64,000 nucleotides of DNA from an uncultured bacterium (GCA_905216055.1 CAJMSH010000003.1:124001-188000), one strand, 5' to 3'. Positions 36,623 to 45,112 are shown, numbered from the stretch's first letter. The notes: a model not told the origin generated them from the sequence alone. Numbers and translations: made by a program.

Positions 36623-37444
36623 TTAAATAACAGATTTTCTAAAATATTTATATTCAAATACAAATTGTATATCAATATTTTTTTCATTTGGTTTTAGAAT
36701 ATTTGATACTTCTTTAAATGGTGAAGACTGCTCAACAGCACTTATAATAGATCTGTCTGTTAATTTATCTCCTGATGATTTTGCAAATCTGTAATTTTGC
36801 AAACTACCATCAGCACCAATTTCAACAATCAATATAGCACTTGTATTACGTCCTGATTTTGGAGGACACCAGTTAGATTTAATTCTTTCACCGGAAGTTG
36901 AAACAAATTCTTTAACTGTAGTTACATTTTTTATAGCATTTTCAACAGAAGCAGAAACTTTCGGATTTTGTTCTTTTACAGAAATTTTCTCTTTTACAGG
37001 AATTTTTTCTTTTGCCAAATTTGAATTATCATCTTTTACTTGAACTTGTTCAACTTTTTCAACCGGTTTTGGAACAGAATTAGAAACCCATCTATGCGCA
37101 TAAACTAAAAAAGATTCTTGTGAAACAGGCTTCATAAAAACTCTTGGATTTGCGAAAACAGCTTGTGGTCTATACTCATTTTCGTCAAAGATACCGGAAT
37201 TAATTATACCAATATTATCATTATTAAAATTTGATTTAATATATGCAACATGCTCAGGTTTGTAACCGATTCTATACTTTATTGCATACAAGTATTCACC
37301 GGGATTAATATTCTTGATAGAATCTTTATCAATATATAAATTTAAATTTGAACTGTCAGTATCTATAGATTGCCAATCAATAGCACCAACATATCCACAG
37401 TTACATAAAATTAATGCCATTAGTAATAAAAAAATTTTTTTCAT
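36623..37444 (-). CDS. TonB C-terminal-domain protein with signal peptide
   Basis: 273 residues. A signal peptide (MKKIFLLLMALILCNCGYVGA) is followed by a beta-rich domain (about 20-110, IDTDSSNLNLYIDKDSIKNI). A Lys/Glu/Val-rich linker with repeated KEKIPVKEKISVKE follows (about 120-165), then a TonB/TolA-like C-terminal domain (about 190-270: NWCPPKSGRNTSAILIVEIGADGS). Unlike classical TonB there is a signal peptide rather than an uncleaved membrane anchor and no ExbB/ExbD genes nearby, so energy transduction is uncertain. It is probably periplasmic or surface-bound. Confidence 0.82.
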   Translation of the reverse strand: MKKIFLLLMALILCNCGYVGAIDWQSIDTDSSNLNLYIDKDSIKNINPGEYLYAIKYRIGYKPEHVAYIKSNFNNDNIGIINSGIFDENEYRPQAVFANPRVFMKPVSQESFLVYAHRWVSNSVPKPVEKVEQVQVKDDNSNLAKEKIPVKEKISVKEQNPKVSASVENAIKNVTTVKEFVSTSGERIKSNWCPPKSGRNTSAILIVEIGADGSLQNYRFAKSSGDKLTDRSIISAVEQSSPFKEVSNILKPNEKNIDIQFVFEYKYFRKSVI

Positions 37445-37625
37445 GCTACCCGCCTTTTCTCTTTTATTAATTTAATTAAATAAAAAACAAAAAACTAAAG
37501 CAAGCAACAGATTTAATACATTTATAAAAAATATTATTAAGTGATGTTACAAGATTGTTAAATCTATTTGTCTTTTTTTCATATATAAAATACAATATAG
37601 TTGGAGAAATTTTGAGGGATAACAG

Positions 37626-38123
37626 ATGATATTAGAACAAGAATTGAAGGGGAAGACTTTATCTCCACAAGAAGTGAGAAGTATTCTTAAAACAGATAAT
37701 AAAGAAATAGTCGAATTATGTAAACGAGCTTCTATTTTACCAAGAAAAAATAGCAAAGGCCAAACATATTTTTCTTATGAAGAAGTAAAAAACCTAAGAA
37801 GAGTACAGGCTATGAAAGGAGCTGCAATGCCCCCTGCTAAAGCAGAAACAAAACAACCATCGGCTATTATGAATATTTTATCCTCATTAAAAGACATGGA
37901 AAACAAACTCAGCAACAGAATTTCCAAAATTATTGACGAAAAATTGGAAGGCATGGATGAAGTTGTTGTTGAACTAATTCGTTGCAAAACAGATAACGAA
38001 ACTTTAAGACAAAAAATTATTGATCTTAATAAAGAAATTTATCAATTAAAAAATGACCTTAACAGTTACAAACCGGTCGGTTTAGGCTTCTACAAAAAGA
38101 AAGAAAAACACGTCTGGGATTAA
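37626..38123 (+). CDS. MerR-like HTH protein with coiled-coil, upstream of recA
   Basis: 165 residues. The N-terminal 60 residues resemble a MerR-type winged helix ([20 protein letters not shown] ... [20 protein letters not shown]). A Pro/Ala linker and a long coiled coil follow (about 75-150), with the pattern [26 protein letters not shown] precedes the ATG. It is 26 nt from recA on the same strand, so probably cotranscribed. Could be a DNA-binding regulator or DNA-organising protein; function unproven. Confidence 0.75.
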   Translation: MILEQELKGKTLSPQEVRSILKTDNKEIVELCKRASILPRKNSKGQTYFSYEEVKNLRRVQAMKGAAMPPAKAETKQPSAIMNILSSLKDMENKLSNRISKIIDEKLEGMDEVVVELIRCKTDNETLRQKIIDLNKEIYQLKNDLNSYKPVGLGFYKKKEKHVWD

Positions 38124-38149
38124 TAAAAGATAAAAAAGGAATTAAAATA

Positions 38150-39175
38150 ATGGCTGTAAAAGAGAAAGAAACCGAAACAACATCACAAGCTGATGAAAGA
38201 AGTAAAGCCCTAAAACTTGCAATTGAAAAAATTGAAAAAGATTTTGGGAAAGGATCAATTATGAAACTTGGCGATAAAGCCACAGTTAATGTTGATGCTA
38301 TTCCGACAGGAGCTTTATCTCTTGATGTAGCATTAGGAATTGGCGGAGTGCCACGCGGACGTATTATTGAAATATATGGTCCTGAAAGTTCCGGTAAAAC
38401 AACTCTTGCACAGCATATTGTAGCTGAATGCCAAAAACGTGGTGGAATTGCGGCTTTCGTTGATGCAGAACACGCTTTAGATCCTGAATATGCAAGAAAC
38501 TTAGGTGTTCAAGTTGATGATTTGCTTATTTCTCAACCGGATACAGGTGAACAAGCACTTGATATTACAGAAGAACTTGTTCGCTCTGGTGCAGTTGATG
38601 TTGTCGTTGTTGACTCAGTTGCAGCTCTTGTTCCAAAAGCAGAAATTGAAGGCTCTATGGAAGATCAACAAATGGGGCTTCAAGCAAGATTAATGAGCAA
38701 AGCTTTAAGAAAATTGACAGGTATTATTGGTAAAACAAATACTACCGTTATTTTCATTAACCAGTTAAGAATGAAAATCGGTGTTATGTACGGAAACCCT
38801 GAAACTACAACAGGTGGTAATGCCTTAAAATATTACGCATCAGTACGTATGGAAATTAAACGTACAGATAGCGTTAAAGGTGAAGACGGTGATGTAGGAA
38901 ACCACGTTAGAGTAAGAGTCGTAAAAAATAAAGTCGCTCCTCCATTTAGAACTGCAGAATTTGATATTATGTTCGGAAAAGGAATTTGCAAAATCGGTAA
39001 CATCTTAGATGTTGCAGTAAACCTTGATATCGTAAAAAAAGCAGGTTCTTGGTTCAGCTTTAATGAAGAAAAATTGGGACAAGGCCGAGATAAAGCAAGA
39101 GAATTCTTATCAGAAAATCCTGATATCTTAAATACTATTGAAACTCTTGTCAGAGAAAAACTTGCAAACAATTAA
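38150..39175 (+). CDS. recA: Recombinase A
   Basis: 341 residues, homologous recombination and SOS co-protease. Walker [13 protein letters not shown] near 75, [22 protein letters not shown] (Walker B region) near 146, and the DNA-binding-loop region [29 protein letters not shown] near 205-233. AAGGAA precedes the ATG. The C-terminal tail is shorter and less acidic than in E. coli. I did not find a recognisable LexA box upstream of recA or its HTH partner, but degenerate operators cannot be excluded. Confidence 0.97.
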   Translation: MAVKEKETETTSQADERSKALKLAIEKIEKDFGKGSIMKLGDKATVNVDAIPTGALSLDVALGIGGVPRGRIIEIYGPESSGKTTLAQHIVAECQKRGGIAAFVDAEHALDPEYARNLGVQVDDLLISQPDTGEQALDITEELVRSGAVDVVVVDSVAALVPKAEIEGSMEDQQMGLQARLMSKALRKLTGIIGKTNTTVIFINQLRMKIGVMYGNPETTTGGNALKYYASVRMEIKRTDSVKGEDGDVGNHVRVRVVKNKVAPPFRTAEFDIMFGKGICKIGNILDVAVNLDIVKKAGSWFSFNEEKLGQGRDKAREFLSENPDILNTIETLVREKLANN

Positions 39176-39234
39176 AGATAAAATATTACGATTTGTAAAG
39201 GGCGAAAATCCAGTTATAACAATAAATTTATAAT

Positions 39235-39280
39235 AAAACATGTTTTTGGTAAAATTTATTAGCAACTAAAAACATGTTTT
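39235..39280 (+). terminator. Long inverted repeat after recA
   Basis: AAAACATGTTTTT (39235-39247) pairs perfectly with AAAAACATGTTTT (39268-39280), with a 20-nt loop. It ends in T-rich sequence. Likely a terminator for recA, though the loop is longer than usual. Confidence 0.5.
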
Positions 39281-39330
39281 GTCTTTATATACATACATAT
39301 TGAAGTGTAGAAATCGGAGGTTAATACCAA

Positions 39331-40353
39331 ATGAATGTTAAAGCAATTAACGGTTTAAGCGTTTCAAGCTTTCAAGGGAAAGCTCATCGCCCACAAAAAG
39401 ATCAACACAATAAACAAGAAATAAACCAGAATTATAATACAAGACCTTCATACAATAGCAGCAATGCAATGAGAAATCTTGTACTTGGATTAATGGCATT
39501 AGGAGCAACAGCAGGTTCATTATCTAGCTGTACAGAAGATATTTTAGCAGAAGCATCATCATCTTCTTCTTCATCATCTAGTGCAAATGCATCAATCCAA
39601 ATTGGCGGACATTGTCATCACCACGACACAATAACAATTATAAAACCGGATACAATCCATGATACAGATACCGTAATTCATACAGAAATTGTACCTGTTT
39701 ATGTAAAAGATTATCCTTTCCATATTGCAGACTCTTTAATCGCACAAGGTCAAAATATCGGAGTTCCAGTAGATGGCCCAGTACCAAACGGAACAGGTCG
39801 TGACAGTGTTGTGTACGTAGGCTCAAAAGCTCATAACAGATACGATAACCAATATTATGAATCAATGGTTGATAGTATTGGAACAAATAAACGAGAATTA
39901 TCTGTTGTAACAAAAGTTGTAGACATGTACGAAGATGGTCACCCTAAAACATATTACTTAAAAGGTGTTGTAACAGATGTTCCTGGAAAAGGAATTAAAA
40001 TCACACGTTACATAGCTAACACAGACAAAAAACCTGGTGACAAAGACCAATACCTTTGGAATTATGCAGGCTATGAAATCCGTACAAACCAAAGAGACGG
40101 CAAACAAAATATTCGCTCAATCTTTGATAACAACAACAACTTAATATACCGCGGCAACTATGAAAGAGGAATCCACCCTGGAACATTTATGTACGGATCA
40201 ATAATTTTGGACCCTGATACAGGCAATCCAATTTATGATGAAAACGGGAAACCTCAATTTGCACAATATGACTTTGATCAAGCCGTAATATATTCAGATT
40301 ATGCAAGAAGAAGCGATGATTTTGAATATCCTGGCTGGAAATACGGCGAATAA
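39331..40353 (+). CDS. Putative lipoprotein with long N-region and SSFQG motif
   Basis: 340 residues. GGAGG precedes the ATG, supporting the full N-terminus. The first 46 residues are polar and include VSSFQGK, then NLVLGLMALGATAGSLSSC forms a hydrophobic segment ending in a lipobox-like LSSC near 66, followed by a Ser-rich linker. The rest includes a His-rich patch (GHCHHHD), a DT/IHDT-repeat stretch, and a beta-rich domain (about 110-340) with two YxxDGxPKT-type blocks reminiscent of MORN-like antitoxin or surface proteins. Function unknown. Could be an outer-surface protein, with an unusually long n-region for a lipoprotein signal. Confidence 0.72.
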   Translation: MNVKAINGLSVSSFQGKAHRPQKDQHNKQEINQNYNTRPSYNSSNAMRNLVLGLMALGATAGSLSSCTEDILAEASSSSSSSSSANASIQIGGHCHHHDTITIIKPDTIHDTDTVIHTEIVPVYVKDYPFHIADSLIAQGQNIGVPVDGPVPNGTGRDSVVYVGSKAHNRYDNQYYESMVDSIGTNKRELSVVTKVVDMYEDGHPKTYYLKGVVTDVPGKGIKITRYIANTDKKPGDKDQYLWNYAGYEIRTNQRDGKQNIRSIFDNNNNLIYRGNYERGIHPGTFMYGSIILDPDTGNPIYDENGKPQFAQYDFDQAVIYSDYARRSDDFEYPGWKYGE

Positions 40354-40380
40354 CAATTAAACTTTTCTACACTTATTATA

Positions 40381-40407
40381 AAAACCCTCTTGAATAAAGA
40401 GGGTTTT
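40381..40407 (+). terminator. Intrinsic terminator after the lipoprotein gene
   Basis: AAAACCCTCTT pairs with AAGAGGGTTTT around a 5-nt loop, then TT. Confidence 0.9.
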
Positions 40408-40414
40408 TAGGTTA

Positions 40415-40420
40415 TAAAAT
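40415..40420 (+). promoter_or_regulatory. -10 element of the HTH/zinc-ribbon gene, leaderless type
   Basis: TAAAAT ends 7 nt before the ATG at 40428, directly after the terminator of the preceding gene. No TGn element and no clear Shine-Dalgarno. Confidence 0.4.
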
Positions 40421-40427
40421 AAAGATT

Positions 40428-40832
40428 ATGAAAACATTGGCTCAATTTATTCAACATAAACGGGACGATATCGGTTTGTCACCAAAAGGTTTGGCAAAAG
40501 AATGTAATCTTCCGCTAAATTATATAGAAGACATTGAAGCAGGAAAAGAGCTTTTCTTGCCTGTAACAATAAGACAAAATTTAGCCAAAGTTCTAAAATG
40601 TGCACCTGAAGAAATAAAAGCATTAGAAAAAGATTACACAAGTTATACAGTATCACAAGAAATTATTGACAGCTTAAAGGAATTAATCTTAAATGGCGCC
40701 GGCGGCTTAAAATGTCCAAAATGCGGAGCCCCTTTGGTTACAAGAATAGCAAGATTATATGACTTAGAAGATAACTTAATGCTTCATCCTAAAGCACATT
40801 GTTCAAAGTGTTCTTTTCATATAACCGAATAG
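40428..40832 (+). CDS. XRE-type HTH protein with C-terminal zinc ribbon
   Basis: 134 residues. N-terminal HTH (about 5-60: IQHKRDDIGLSPKGLAKECNLPLNYIEDIEAGKELFLP). A C-terminal zinc-ribbon motif has CPKCGAPLVTRIARL near 95 and HCSKCSFH near 124 (two CxxC pairs about 27 residues apart). It is a likely DNA-binding regulator, or a nucleic-acid-binding protein with a metal knuckle. It lies 57 nt upstream of ssrA on the same strand. Confidence 0.85.
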   Translation: MKTLAQFIQHKRDDIGLSPKGLAKECNLPLNYIEDIEAGKELFLPVTIRQNLAKVLKCAPEEIKALEKDYTSYTVSQEIIDSLKELILNGAGGLKCPKCGAPLVTRIARLYDLEDNLMLHPKAHCSKCSFHITE

Positions 40833-40889
40833 GTTGAAAATTCGGGAATATAAGTTATAATATAAAATAGTACATTAACAATTAAATAC

Positions 40890-41284
40890 GGGGACGTTTT
40901 GGATTTGACAGGACGTTCGGTTGAGATAGGTTGCGGGTCCGAGCGCTGTTCTCGGTCATCAACGAGCACACTAAATTAAATGCTAACAACAATGTAATCA
41001 AAGCTGACTTCTCTAGAGCTTATGCTTTAGCTGCTTAGTCGCTTTTCGTAGCTACTCATATTTCCCAGCTTGCCGGAGATATGGGTCCATTATGCAAGCG
41101 GCAGTGCATTGATAACGGTAGATGCATCAAGAAAACCGTTAAAGGTTAGTGTTTCCTCAAAAAACACTTTGGGTTATTCAAAAAGGTTCTGATATTCCCT
41201 GATAATCCGAGCTAATTAATATCTACACTCGTAGAGATTTATCAAGATCCGTTTTGGACAGGGGTTCGACTCCCCTCGTCTCCA
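40890..41284 (+). ncRNA. ssrA: tmRNA (transfer-messenger RNA), one-piece
   Basis: Ribosome rescue RNA. 5' GGGGACG pairs with the 3' CGTCTCC to form the acceptor stem, then a discriminator A at 41284; CCA is not encoded. The 3' T-arm with GGTTCGACTCCC is intact. The tag reading frame at 40982-41038 encodes ANNNVIKADFSRAYALAA and then a stop, with the typical hydrophobic ALAA end. The 5' GGACGTTTTGGATTTGACAGG region is conserved. The 3' end forms the attachment site of the island that follows. Confidence 0.96.
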
Positions 41285-41285
41285 A
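41253..41285 (+). repeat. Left attachment-like repeat within the ssrA 3' end
   Basis: 33 bp overlapping the last 32 nt of ssrA. It is repeated at 46202-46234 with 30 of 33 identical. The longest perfect run is 21 bp (41265-41285). Confidence 0.8.
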
Positions 41286-41463
41286 CTTTACCAGTCGTAG
41301 CAAGGGTTAGAACTATTTTATATAGCGCAAATACGCGCACAGCGCGCGATTTAACGAAATCAAGAGAATTTAAAAAGAGAGAATGTAGAGAATTTTGAGT
41401 TAAGAAATCGCAAATTCTCTTTTGGCGAATAAAAAGAGTCCTTTTGTAAAAGCTTTTGTAGTG

Positions 41464-41504
41464 TATATTTTAGCCTAATTGGATATTTGTTAGACTTTCG
41501 TTTT
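41464..41504 (+). repeat. 41-bp direct repeat, copy 1
   Basis: Identical to 45198-45238 over 41 bp (begins TATATTTTAGCCTAATTGG). The two copies are 3.7 kb apart, near the island ends, in the same orientation. Confidence 0.85.
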
Positions 41505-41679
41505 TCCAAATAAGTTTACATAGTTTCTTTATTTTCAGTTGAGAATTTTCTTACAAGGTAGTTTTCGACTACCCTAAGCCAATTTATGACAATATTGCAA
41601 TTGTTTACTTTCCACATCCGGATCACAAGGTGTCGAACCATTAATTTTGTTTTTCAGTCGAACTTGTTAATAAATTTAT

Positions 41680-41698
41680 TACGACTTATTTTGCCAGA
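41680..41698. promoter_or_regulatory. Degenerate WYL-operator-like site
   Basis: TACGAC, 7-nt spacer TTATTTT, then GCCAGA. The left half and spacer composition match the two inverted repeats upstream of the WYL gene, but the right half is poor. Confidence 0.35.
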
Positions 41699-41739
41699 GG
41701 CATAAATTAGAATTGTATAAGAATAAGAAAGACAATATT

Positions 41740-41961
41740 ATGATAAACAACAATCCAAAAATCCACGCATATTTTGTAAAAAAAACAAGTTTAGTTGAAG
41801 ATTTAATGAGTAAAGATAATGAAAAAGTTTTGTTATTAACAAACGATGATAGCACTCGTTATTTAAGAATTTCAGCAAATGGGAATTTAGTAGGAGATAA
41901 TATTTGGAATGGAGAAGATGTTGATAGGTATTCTTTGCAAATTTTTGATAAATTTTTATAA
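41740..41961 (+). CDS. Small unknown island protein
   Basis: 73 residues from the ATG at 41740; a TTG at 41713 would add nine codons. No strong ribosome site for either. Beta-rich core with VLLLTNDDSTRYLRISANGNLVGDN. No known family. It lies in the island just before another short frame (41971-42111) and may belong to the same unit. Confidence 0.5.
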   Translation: MINNNPKIHAYFVKKTSLVEDLMSKDNEKVLLLTNDDSTRYLRISANGNLVGDNIWNGEDVDRYSLQIFDKFL

Positions 41962-41970
41962 ATTTATCAA

Positions 41971-42111
41971 ATGGCTAAAAGCTTTTATAAAGAATTTTCA
42001 AAAGAAAGAGCTGAAGTATTTGAATTTTCTTATACTATATCAGATGTTTTATTTCAGGAAATAAGCAATAAATTAAAAGAGCTGGGTATATTAACGCTAA
42101 ATAAATTCTGA
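41971..42111 (+). CDS. Very short unknown island protein
   Basis: 46 residues (MAKSFYKEFSKERAEVFEFS onward), starting 9 nt after the previous stop. It is mainly helical and charged. It could be a genuine small gene, for example an antitoxin-like or partner peptide of the preceding one, or a fragment of a larger lost gene. No ribosome site stands out, and support is limited to codon-like composition and spacing. Confidence 0.35.
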   Translation: MAKSFYKEFSKERAEVFEFSYTISDVLFQEISNKLKELGILTLNKF

Positions 42112-42151
42112 CATTGTGGTTTTTGTGATAAATATAAAAATGGAGGTATAT

Positions 42152-42712
42152 ATGAAAATAGAAAAAAAGATTTTAGAAATTCATGACGAAACGGATCGTG
42201 TTGATATTGGGGAATCAACATACGATATTGAGGATTTAAAAAAAATTGTTATTGATCAAAGAGATAAGATTAAAGTTCCAGATGAAGAAATCGATTCATT
42301 AAAAACAGCTCCAGATTTATGGAAGGATGAAAAATGGAGAATCTATGGGGATTATACAAACGAAGAGAAGACACATTGGTGGGAAAAATATAGAAATATT
42401 AATACTATAGAGGTTAGCAATTATGGAAGAATCAGAGTTAATGGAAAAATAAATTCTGAAGATATGGAATTAATTGAAAGTTTTACCTATGAAAAAATTT
42501 ATCAGATTGTTGCTAAAACTTGGTTAAGTTGTGAACATATAAAAGAAAAATGTCAAAATAAAACTTGTCAAAATGAAAAATGTCAAAAATGTACCGTACC
42601 AAAAAATTTAAGAGTACAAATACATCATATCAACAATGATCCAAGAGATAGTCGAGTTAAAAATTTAATTTGGATAAATGCTTGTGATCACCATTCCATT
42701 CCAAGACAATAG
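42152..42712 (+). CDS. HNH endonuclease family protein with NUMOD4-like motif (copy 1)
   Basis: 186 residues. The ATG at 42152 follows GGAGG at 5 nt; the longer frame to 42116 has none. An acidic N-terminal region (1-70) is followed by a NUMOD4-like segment (IEVSNYGRIRVNGKI near 98). Next come several Cys motifs (CEHIKEKCQNKTCQNEKCQKC near 132-155) and a C-terminal HNH core (VQIHHINNDPRDSRVKNLIW near 162-181). HNH plus NUMOD4 suggests a DNA nuclease of homing-endonuclease or phage type. The Cys cluster may bind zinc. A WYL fragment follows 18 nt later. Confidence 0.72.
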   Translation: MKIEKKILEIHDETDRVDIGESTYDIEDLKKIVIDQRDKIKVPDEEIDSLKTAPDLWKDEKWRIYGDYTNEEKTHWWEKYRNINTIEVSNYGRIRVNGKINSEDMELIESFTYEKIYQIVAKTWLSCEHIKEKCQNKTCQNEKCQKCTVPKNLRVQIHHINNDPRDSRVKNLIWINACDHHSIPRQ

Positions 42713-42730
42713 GTCGTATTATATTAATGG

Positions 42731-42808
42731 GCAATATTTATAACAGAATTACTAAAATGGCGAGATAGTGTAAACCTTATCTCGCCAAAAATTAAAACAA
42801 ATGTTTAA
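42731..42808 (+). pseudogene. C-terminal remnant of a second WYL-domain gene
   Basis: Translates as ITELLKWRDSVNLISPKIK and a stop. This matches the C-terminus of the intact WYL protein (ITELLKWRDSV near residue 288) with the DNA string aaaatggcgagatagtgtaa shared exactly. Only about 25 codons remain, directly after HNH copy 1. Confidence 0.75.
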
Positions 42809-42812
42809 TATG

Positions 42813-43298
42813 CTAGACTAATTTTTTGTATTGTTCTAGCGCACTTTCAGTTGAATCATAAATCATAGGAATAACTTCTTCCCCTTTATCATTCAAAATT
42901 CCGAATTGTCCATTAACTCCATATTCATCAAAAACCCCGATTAAAAAATGATTATTTGCAACTCCCTCAAATCTTTCAATCATTGAATATTTAAAATCTG
43001 TTAGCTGCTTGTTTTCACTATGAAAAAGAGCAAATTTTTTGGTATCAAAATTTTGGACTTTCCATAAATTTTCCCATAAATGTTTACAGCTTTCATATTT
43101 AAATATAGATTCTATTGGTTGAGTTTCTAATTTTGCCAATTTTATCTCATTAAAAGTTTTTTCTTTAATTTTTAGTGCTTCTTTTTCTATGGCCTTTAAA
43201 AGTGCAGATTCCGATAATATTCTATTAGCTTCTTTTTTAGCGTCTTTAATAATTTTTTGAGCTTCTAGTTTTGCATTTTCAATAATTTGTTCTGTCAT
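42813..43298 (-). CDS. Unknown island protein with coiled-coil and WG-type repeat
   Basis: 161 residues. N-terminal coiled coil (about 1-50: IIENAKLEAQKIIKDAKKEAN). The C-terminus contains one WG-repeat-like unit (FGILNDKGEEVIPMIYDS near 134-151), a short beta repeat often found in surface or signalling proteins. AGGAG lies 6 nt upstream of the ATG. It is transcribed away from the WYL gene across an intergenic region with two operators, so the WYL regulator probably controls it. Function unknown. Confidence 0.68.
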   Translation of the reverse strand: MTEQIIENAKLEAQKIIKDAKKEANRILSESALLKAIEKEALKIKEKTFNEIKLAKLETQPIESIFKYESCKHLWENLWKVQNFDTKKFALFHSENKQLTDFKYSMIERFEGVANNHFLIGVFDEYGVNGQFGILNDKGEEVIPMIYDSTESALEQYKKLV

Positions 43299-43374
43299 AA
43301 TATTCTCCTATGCTTAGTAAAGTTATAAGTAATTATCACCGTTTCAATCTTTTAATTTTATTTTAAGTAACTTA

Positions 43375-43393
43375 TACGACAAAATAAGTCGGA
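43375..43393. promoter_or_regulatory. Operator 1 (TACGAC-N7-GTCGGA)
   Basis: Inverted repeat TACGAC, 7 nt, GTCGGA. Same layout as operator 2, 57 bp away. Lies between the divergent WG-repeat and WYL genes. Confidence 0.6.
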
Positions 43394-43431
43394 TAGGCCT
43401 CTACTGAAATTTTTATTGACTTACGAAGGAT

Positions 43432-43450
43432 TACGACTCTTTTTGTCGTA
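43432..43450. promoter_or_regulatory. Operator 2 (perfect TACGAC-N7-GTCGTA)
   Basis: Perfect 6-bp inverted repeat with a 7-nt spacer, overlapping the expected -35 of the WYL gene. Likely autorepression by the encoded WYL protein. Confidence 0.65.
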
Positions 43451-43466
43451 TTTAAGTTTTATTATG

Positions 43467-43472
43467 TATAAT
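43467..43472 (+). promoter_or_regulatory. -10 hexamer of the WYL gene
   Basis: TATAAT, 29 nt before the ATG, with the -35 position (43444-43449) lying in the right arm of operator 2. CGGAGG near 43491 is the ribosome site. Confidence 0.6.
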
Positions 43473-43501
43473 GTAGTAAAACTAAAAACTCGGAGGTTGA
43501 A

Positions 43502-44461
43502 ATGTCTAGATTAAATAAAGCAAATGAAATAATAGAACTAGCTATACTTATGCAAAACAGTTATTGTGGATTAACAATTGATGAAATAGCAGATAAATTT
43601 AATTGTTGCAGACGCTCGGCAGAGAGAATGAAAGCAGTCTTAACTGAAAAATTTCCAAATAAAATCGAAGAAGTAGAAAATTTTCATGACAATAAAAAAA
43701 GGTGGAGATTTAAAAAAGGAACGATGAATTGGCTTATAAATTTTTCGTCTTCTGATTTTGCAAATTTAGAAATGTGCAAAAATTTAATTAAAAATCCAAA
43801 CAAGCAAAAAGAAATTCAAGAAATTATAGAAAAAATAAAAGCCTTAACACCTGATAATATTTCAAATGTTGACATACAAGAGTTATTGTATAATCAAGCA
43901 TATAGCGTAAGACAAGGCTTTAGAGAAGACATTTCATTGGATATTCTACAAATAATTAATGAAGGAATCTTGAGTCAAAAAAAAATTAAAGCTAAATACT
44001 TTGATAAAAATGTTCTTTTAAATCCTTATGGAATAATATACTCAGATAAATTATATCTAGCTGCTCATAATAACTGGGCAGATAAAATTTGGCTATACAG
44101 AATATCTAAATTAAAAGAAATTAAACTGACTAATGATTATTTTGATAAAGATGAAAAATTTAATATTCAAGATTATACAAATAAATCTTTTGGAATTTAT
44201 CAAAATGAAATCTTTGAAGTTGAACTTTTATTTAAAAAAGAAGCAACACCAGATGTTCAGGAATATTATTTCCATCCAACACAAACTGGCAAATTAAATA
44301 ATGATGGAACATATACTTTAAAATTTAAAGCATGCGGAGAATATGAAATCATTACAGAACTTTTAAAATGGCGAGATAGTGTAAAAATAATTGCACCTCA
44401 AAAATTAAAAGATGAATATAATCAAACAATTTTAGCTATGGTAAAAAACATAAAGGAGTAA
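43502..44461 (+). CDS. WYL-domain transcriptional regulator
   Basis: 319 residues. N-terminal winged HTH (about 5-60: LTIDEIADKFNCCRRSAERMK), a central WYL domain (about 140-220) with the loop LNPYGIIYSDKLYLAAHNNW, and a C-terminal WCX-type segment (to about 310: GEYEIITELLKWRDSVKI). Such proteins usually repress, and some switch on defence systems on nucleic-acid or nucleotide cues (BrxR, CapW). The two operators upstream fit autorepression. CGGAGG lies 5 nt before the ATG. The HNH gene begins 3 nt after its stop, a translationally coupled pair. Confidence 0.85.
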   Translation: MSRLNKANEIIELAILMQNSYCGLTIDEIADKFNCCRRSAERMKAVLTEKFPNKIEEVENFHDNKKRWRFKKGTMNWLINFSSSDFANLEMCKNLIKNPNKQKEIQEIIEKIKALTPDNISNVDIQELLYNQAYSVRQGFREDISLDILQIINEGILSQKKIKAKYFDKNVLLNPYGIIYSDKLYLAAHNNWADKIWLYRISKLKEIKLTNDYFDKDEKFNIQDYTNKSFGIYQNEIFEVELLFKKEATPDVQEYYFHPTQTGKLNNDGTYTLKFKACGEYEIITELLKWRDSVKIIAPQKLKDEYNQTILAMVKNIKE

Positions 44462-44464
44462 ATT

Positions 44465-44998
44465 ATGGATAGAATGCATACATTAGAATTTATACAAGAA
44501 CAAATAAACAATTCTACAATAATGACAAAAGAGGAAAAAGATGCCTATTTAAAAACATATAAAAAAAATTATTATGCGTGGCTTGATGACCTAAAATGTA
44601 GATTAAACAATTACGCCCCACTATTTAATGATCTAGAAACAAGAAAAAGTATTTCTCCTTCTTTTAAATATGTAAAATATAATTTAAAAGGTGAAATTTG
44701 GAAAGAATTTCCACTAAATAATAAATATACTGTTAGTAATCTTGGAAGAATAAAATATGAAGGTGTAATACAGGAACAAAAAGATGAAAAAACACAGTAT
44801 GTTACACTAGCAAATGAAAATTTGAGAAAAGATTATATTTATAAATTTGTTGCATACACCTTTCTTGGGAAAAAAGACGGAGATGGTTATCAAGTACACC
44901 ATATAACAAACGATGGTTATTATAATACAGTTGATAACTTAGTATTACTAACAAAAGAAGAACATTCTTATGTCCATGGATTTAAAGTTTCCAGCTGA
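44465..44998 (+). CDS. HNH endonuclease family protein with NUMOD4-like motif (copy 2)
   Basis: 177 residues. The N-terminal helical part (1-70) is followed by a NUMOD4-like segment (GEIWKEFPLNNKYTVSNLGRIKYEG, about 77-101). A C-terminal HNH-like core follows (GYQVHHITNDGYYNTVDNLVLLTKEEH, about 140-166) with the conserved HH and the ND/N...NL pattern. AAAGGAG precedes the ATG. It shares architecture with the gene at 42152. Coupled to the WYL regulator, so its expression is presumably kept off until derepression. DNA target unknown. Confidence 0.75.
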   Translation: MDRMHTLEFIQEQINNSTIMTKEEKDAYLKTYKKNYYAWLDDLKCRLNNYAPLFNDLETRKSISPSFKYVKYNLKGEIWKEFPLNNKYTVSNLGRIKYEGVIQEQKDEKTQYVTLANENLRKDYIYKFVAYTFLGKKDGDGYQVHHITNDGYYNTVDNLVLLTKEEHSYVHGFKVSS

Positions 44999-45112
44999 AC
45001 ATAATATAAAAAATCACATGGCTTGATTTTAATTTATAGATCGTTTGATTTTGGTGTAAAGTAACACACTGTTTTCAAACTCTTTGTTACTTTCAATCTA
45101 TGTAAAGACGTA

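Larger units (their letters stand above)
41286..41712. other. Gene-free left end of the island
   Basis: 427 nt with no convincing gene. Holds a GC-rich palindromic patch (GCGCACAGCGCGC near 41335), one copy of the 41-bp island repeat (41464-41504), a short GGTAG/CTACC hairpin near 41558-41574, and a degenerate operator-like site at 41680-41698. Confidence 0.6.
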
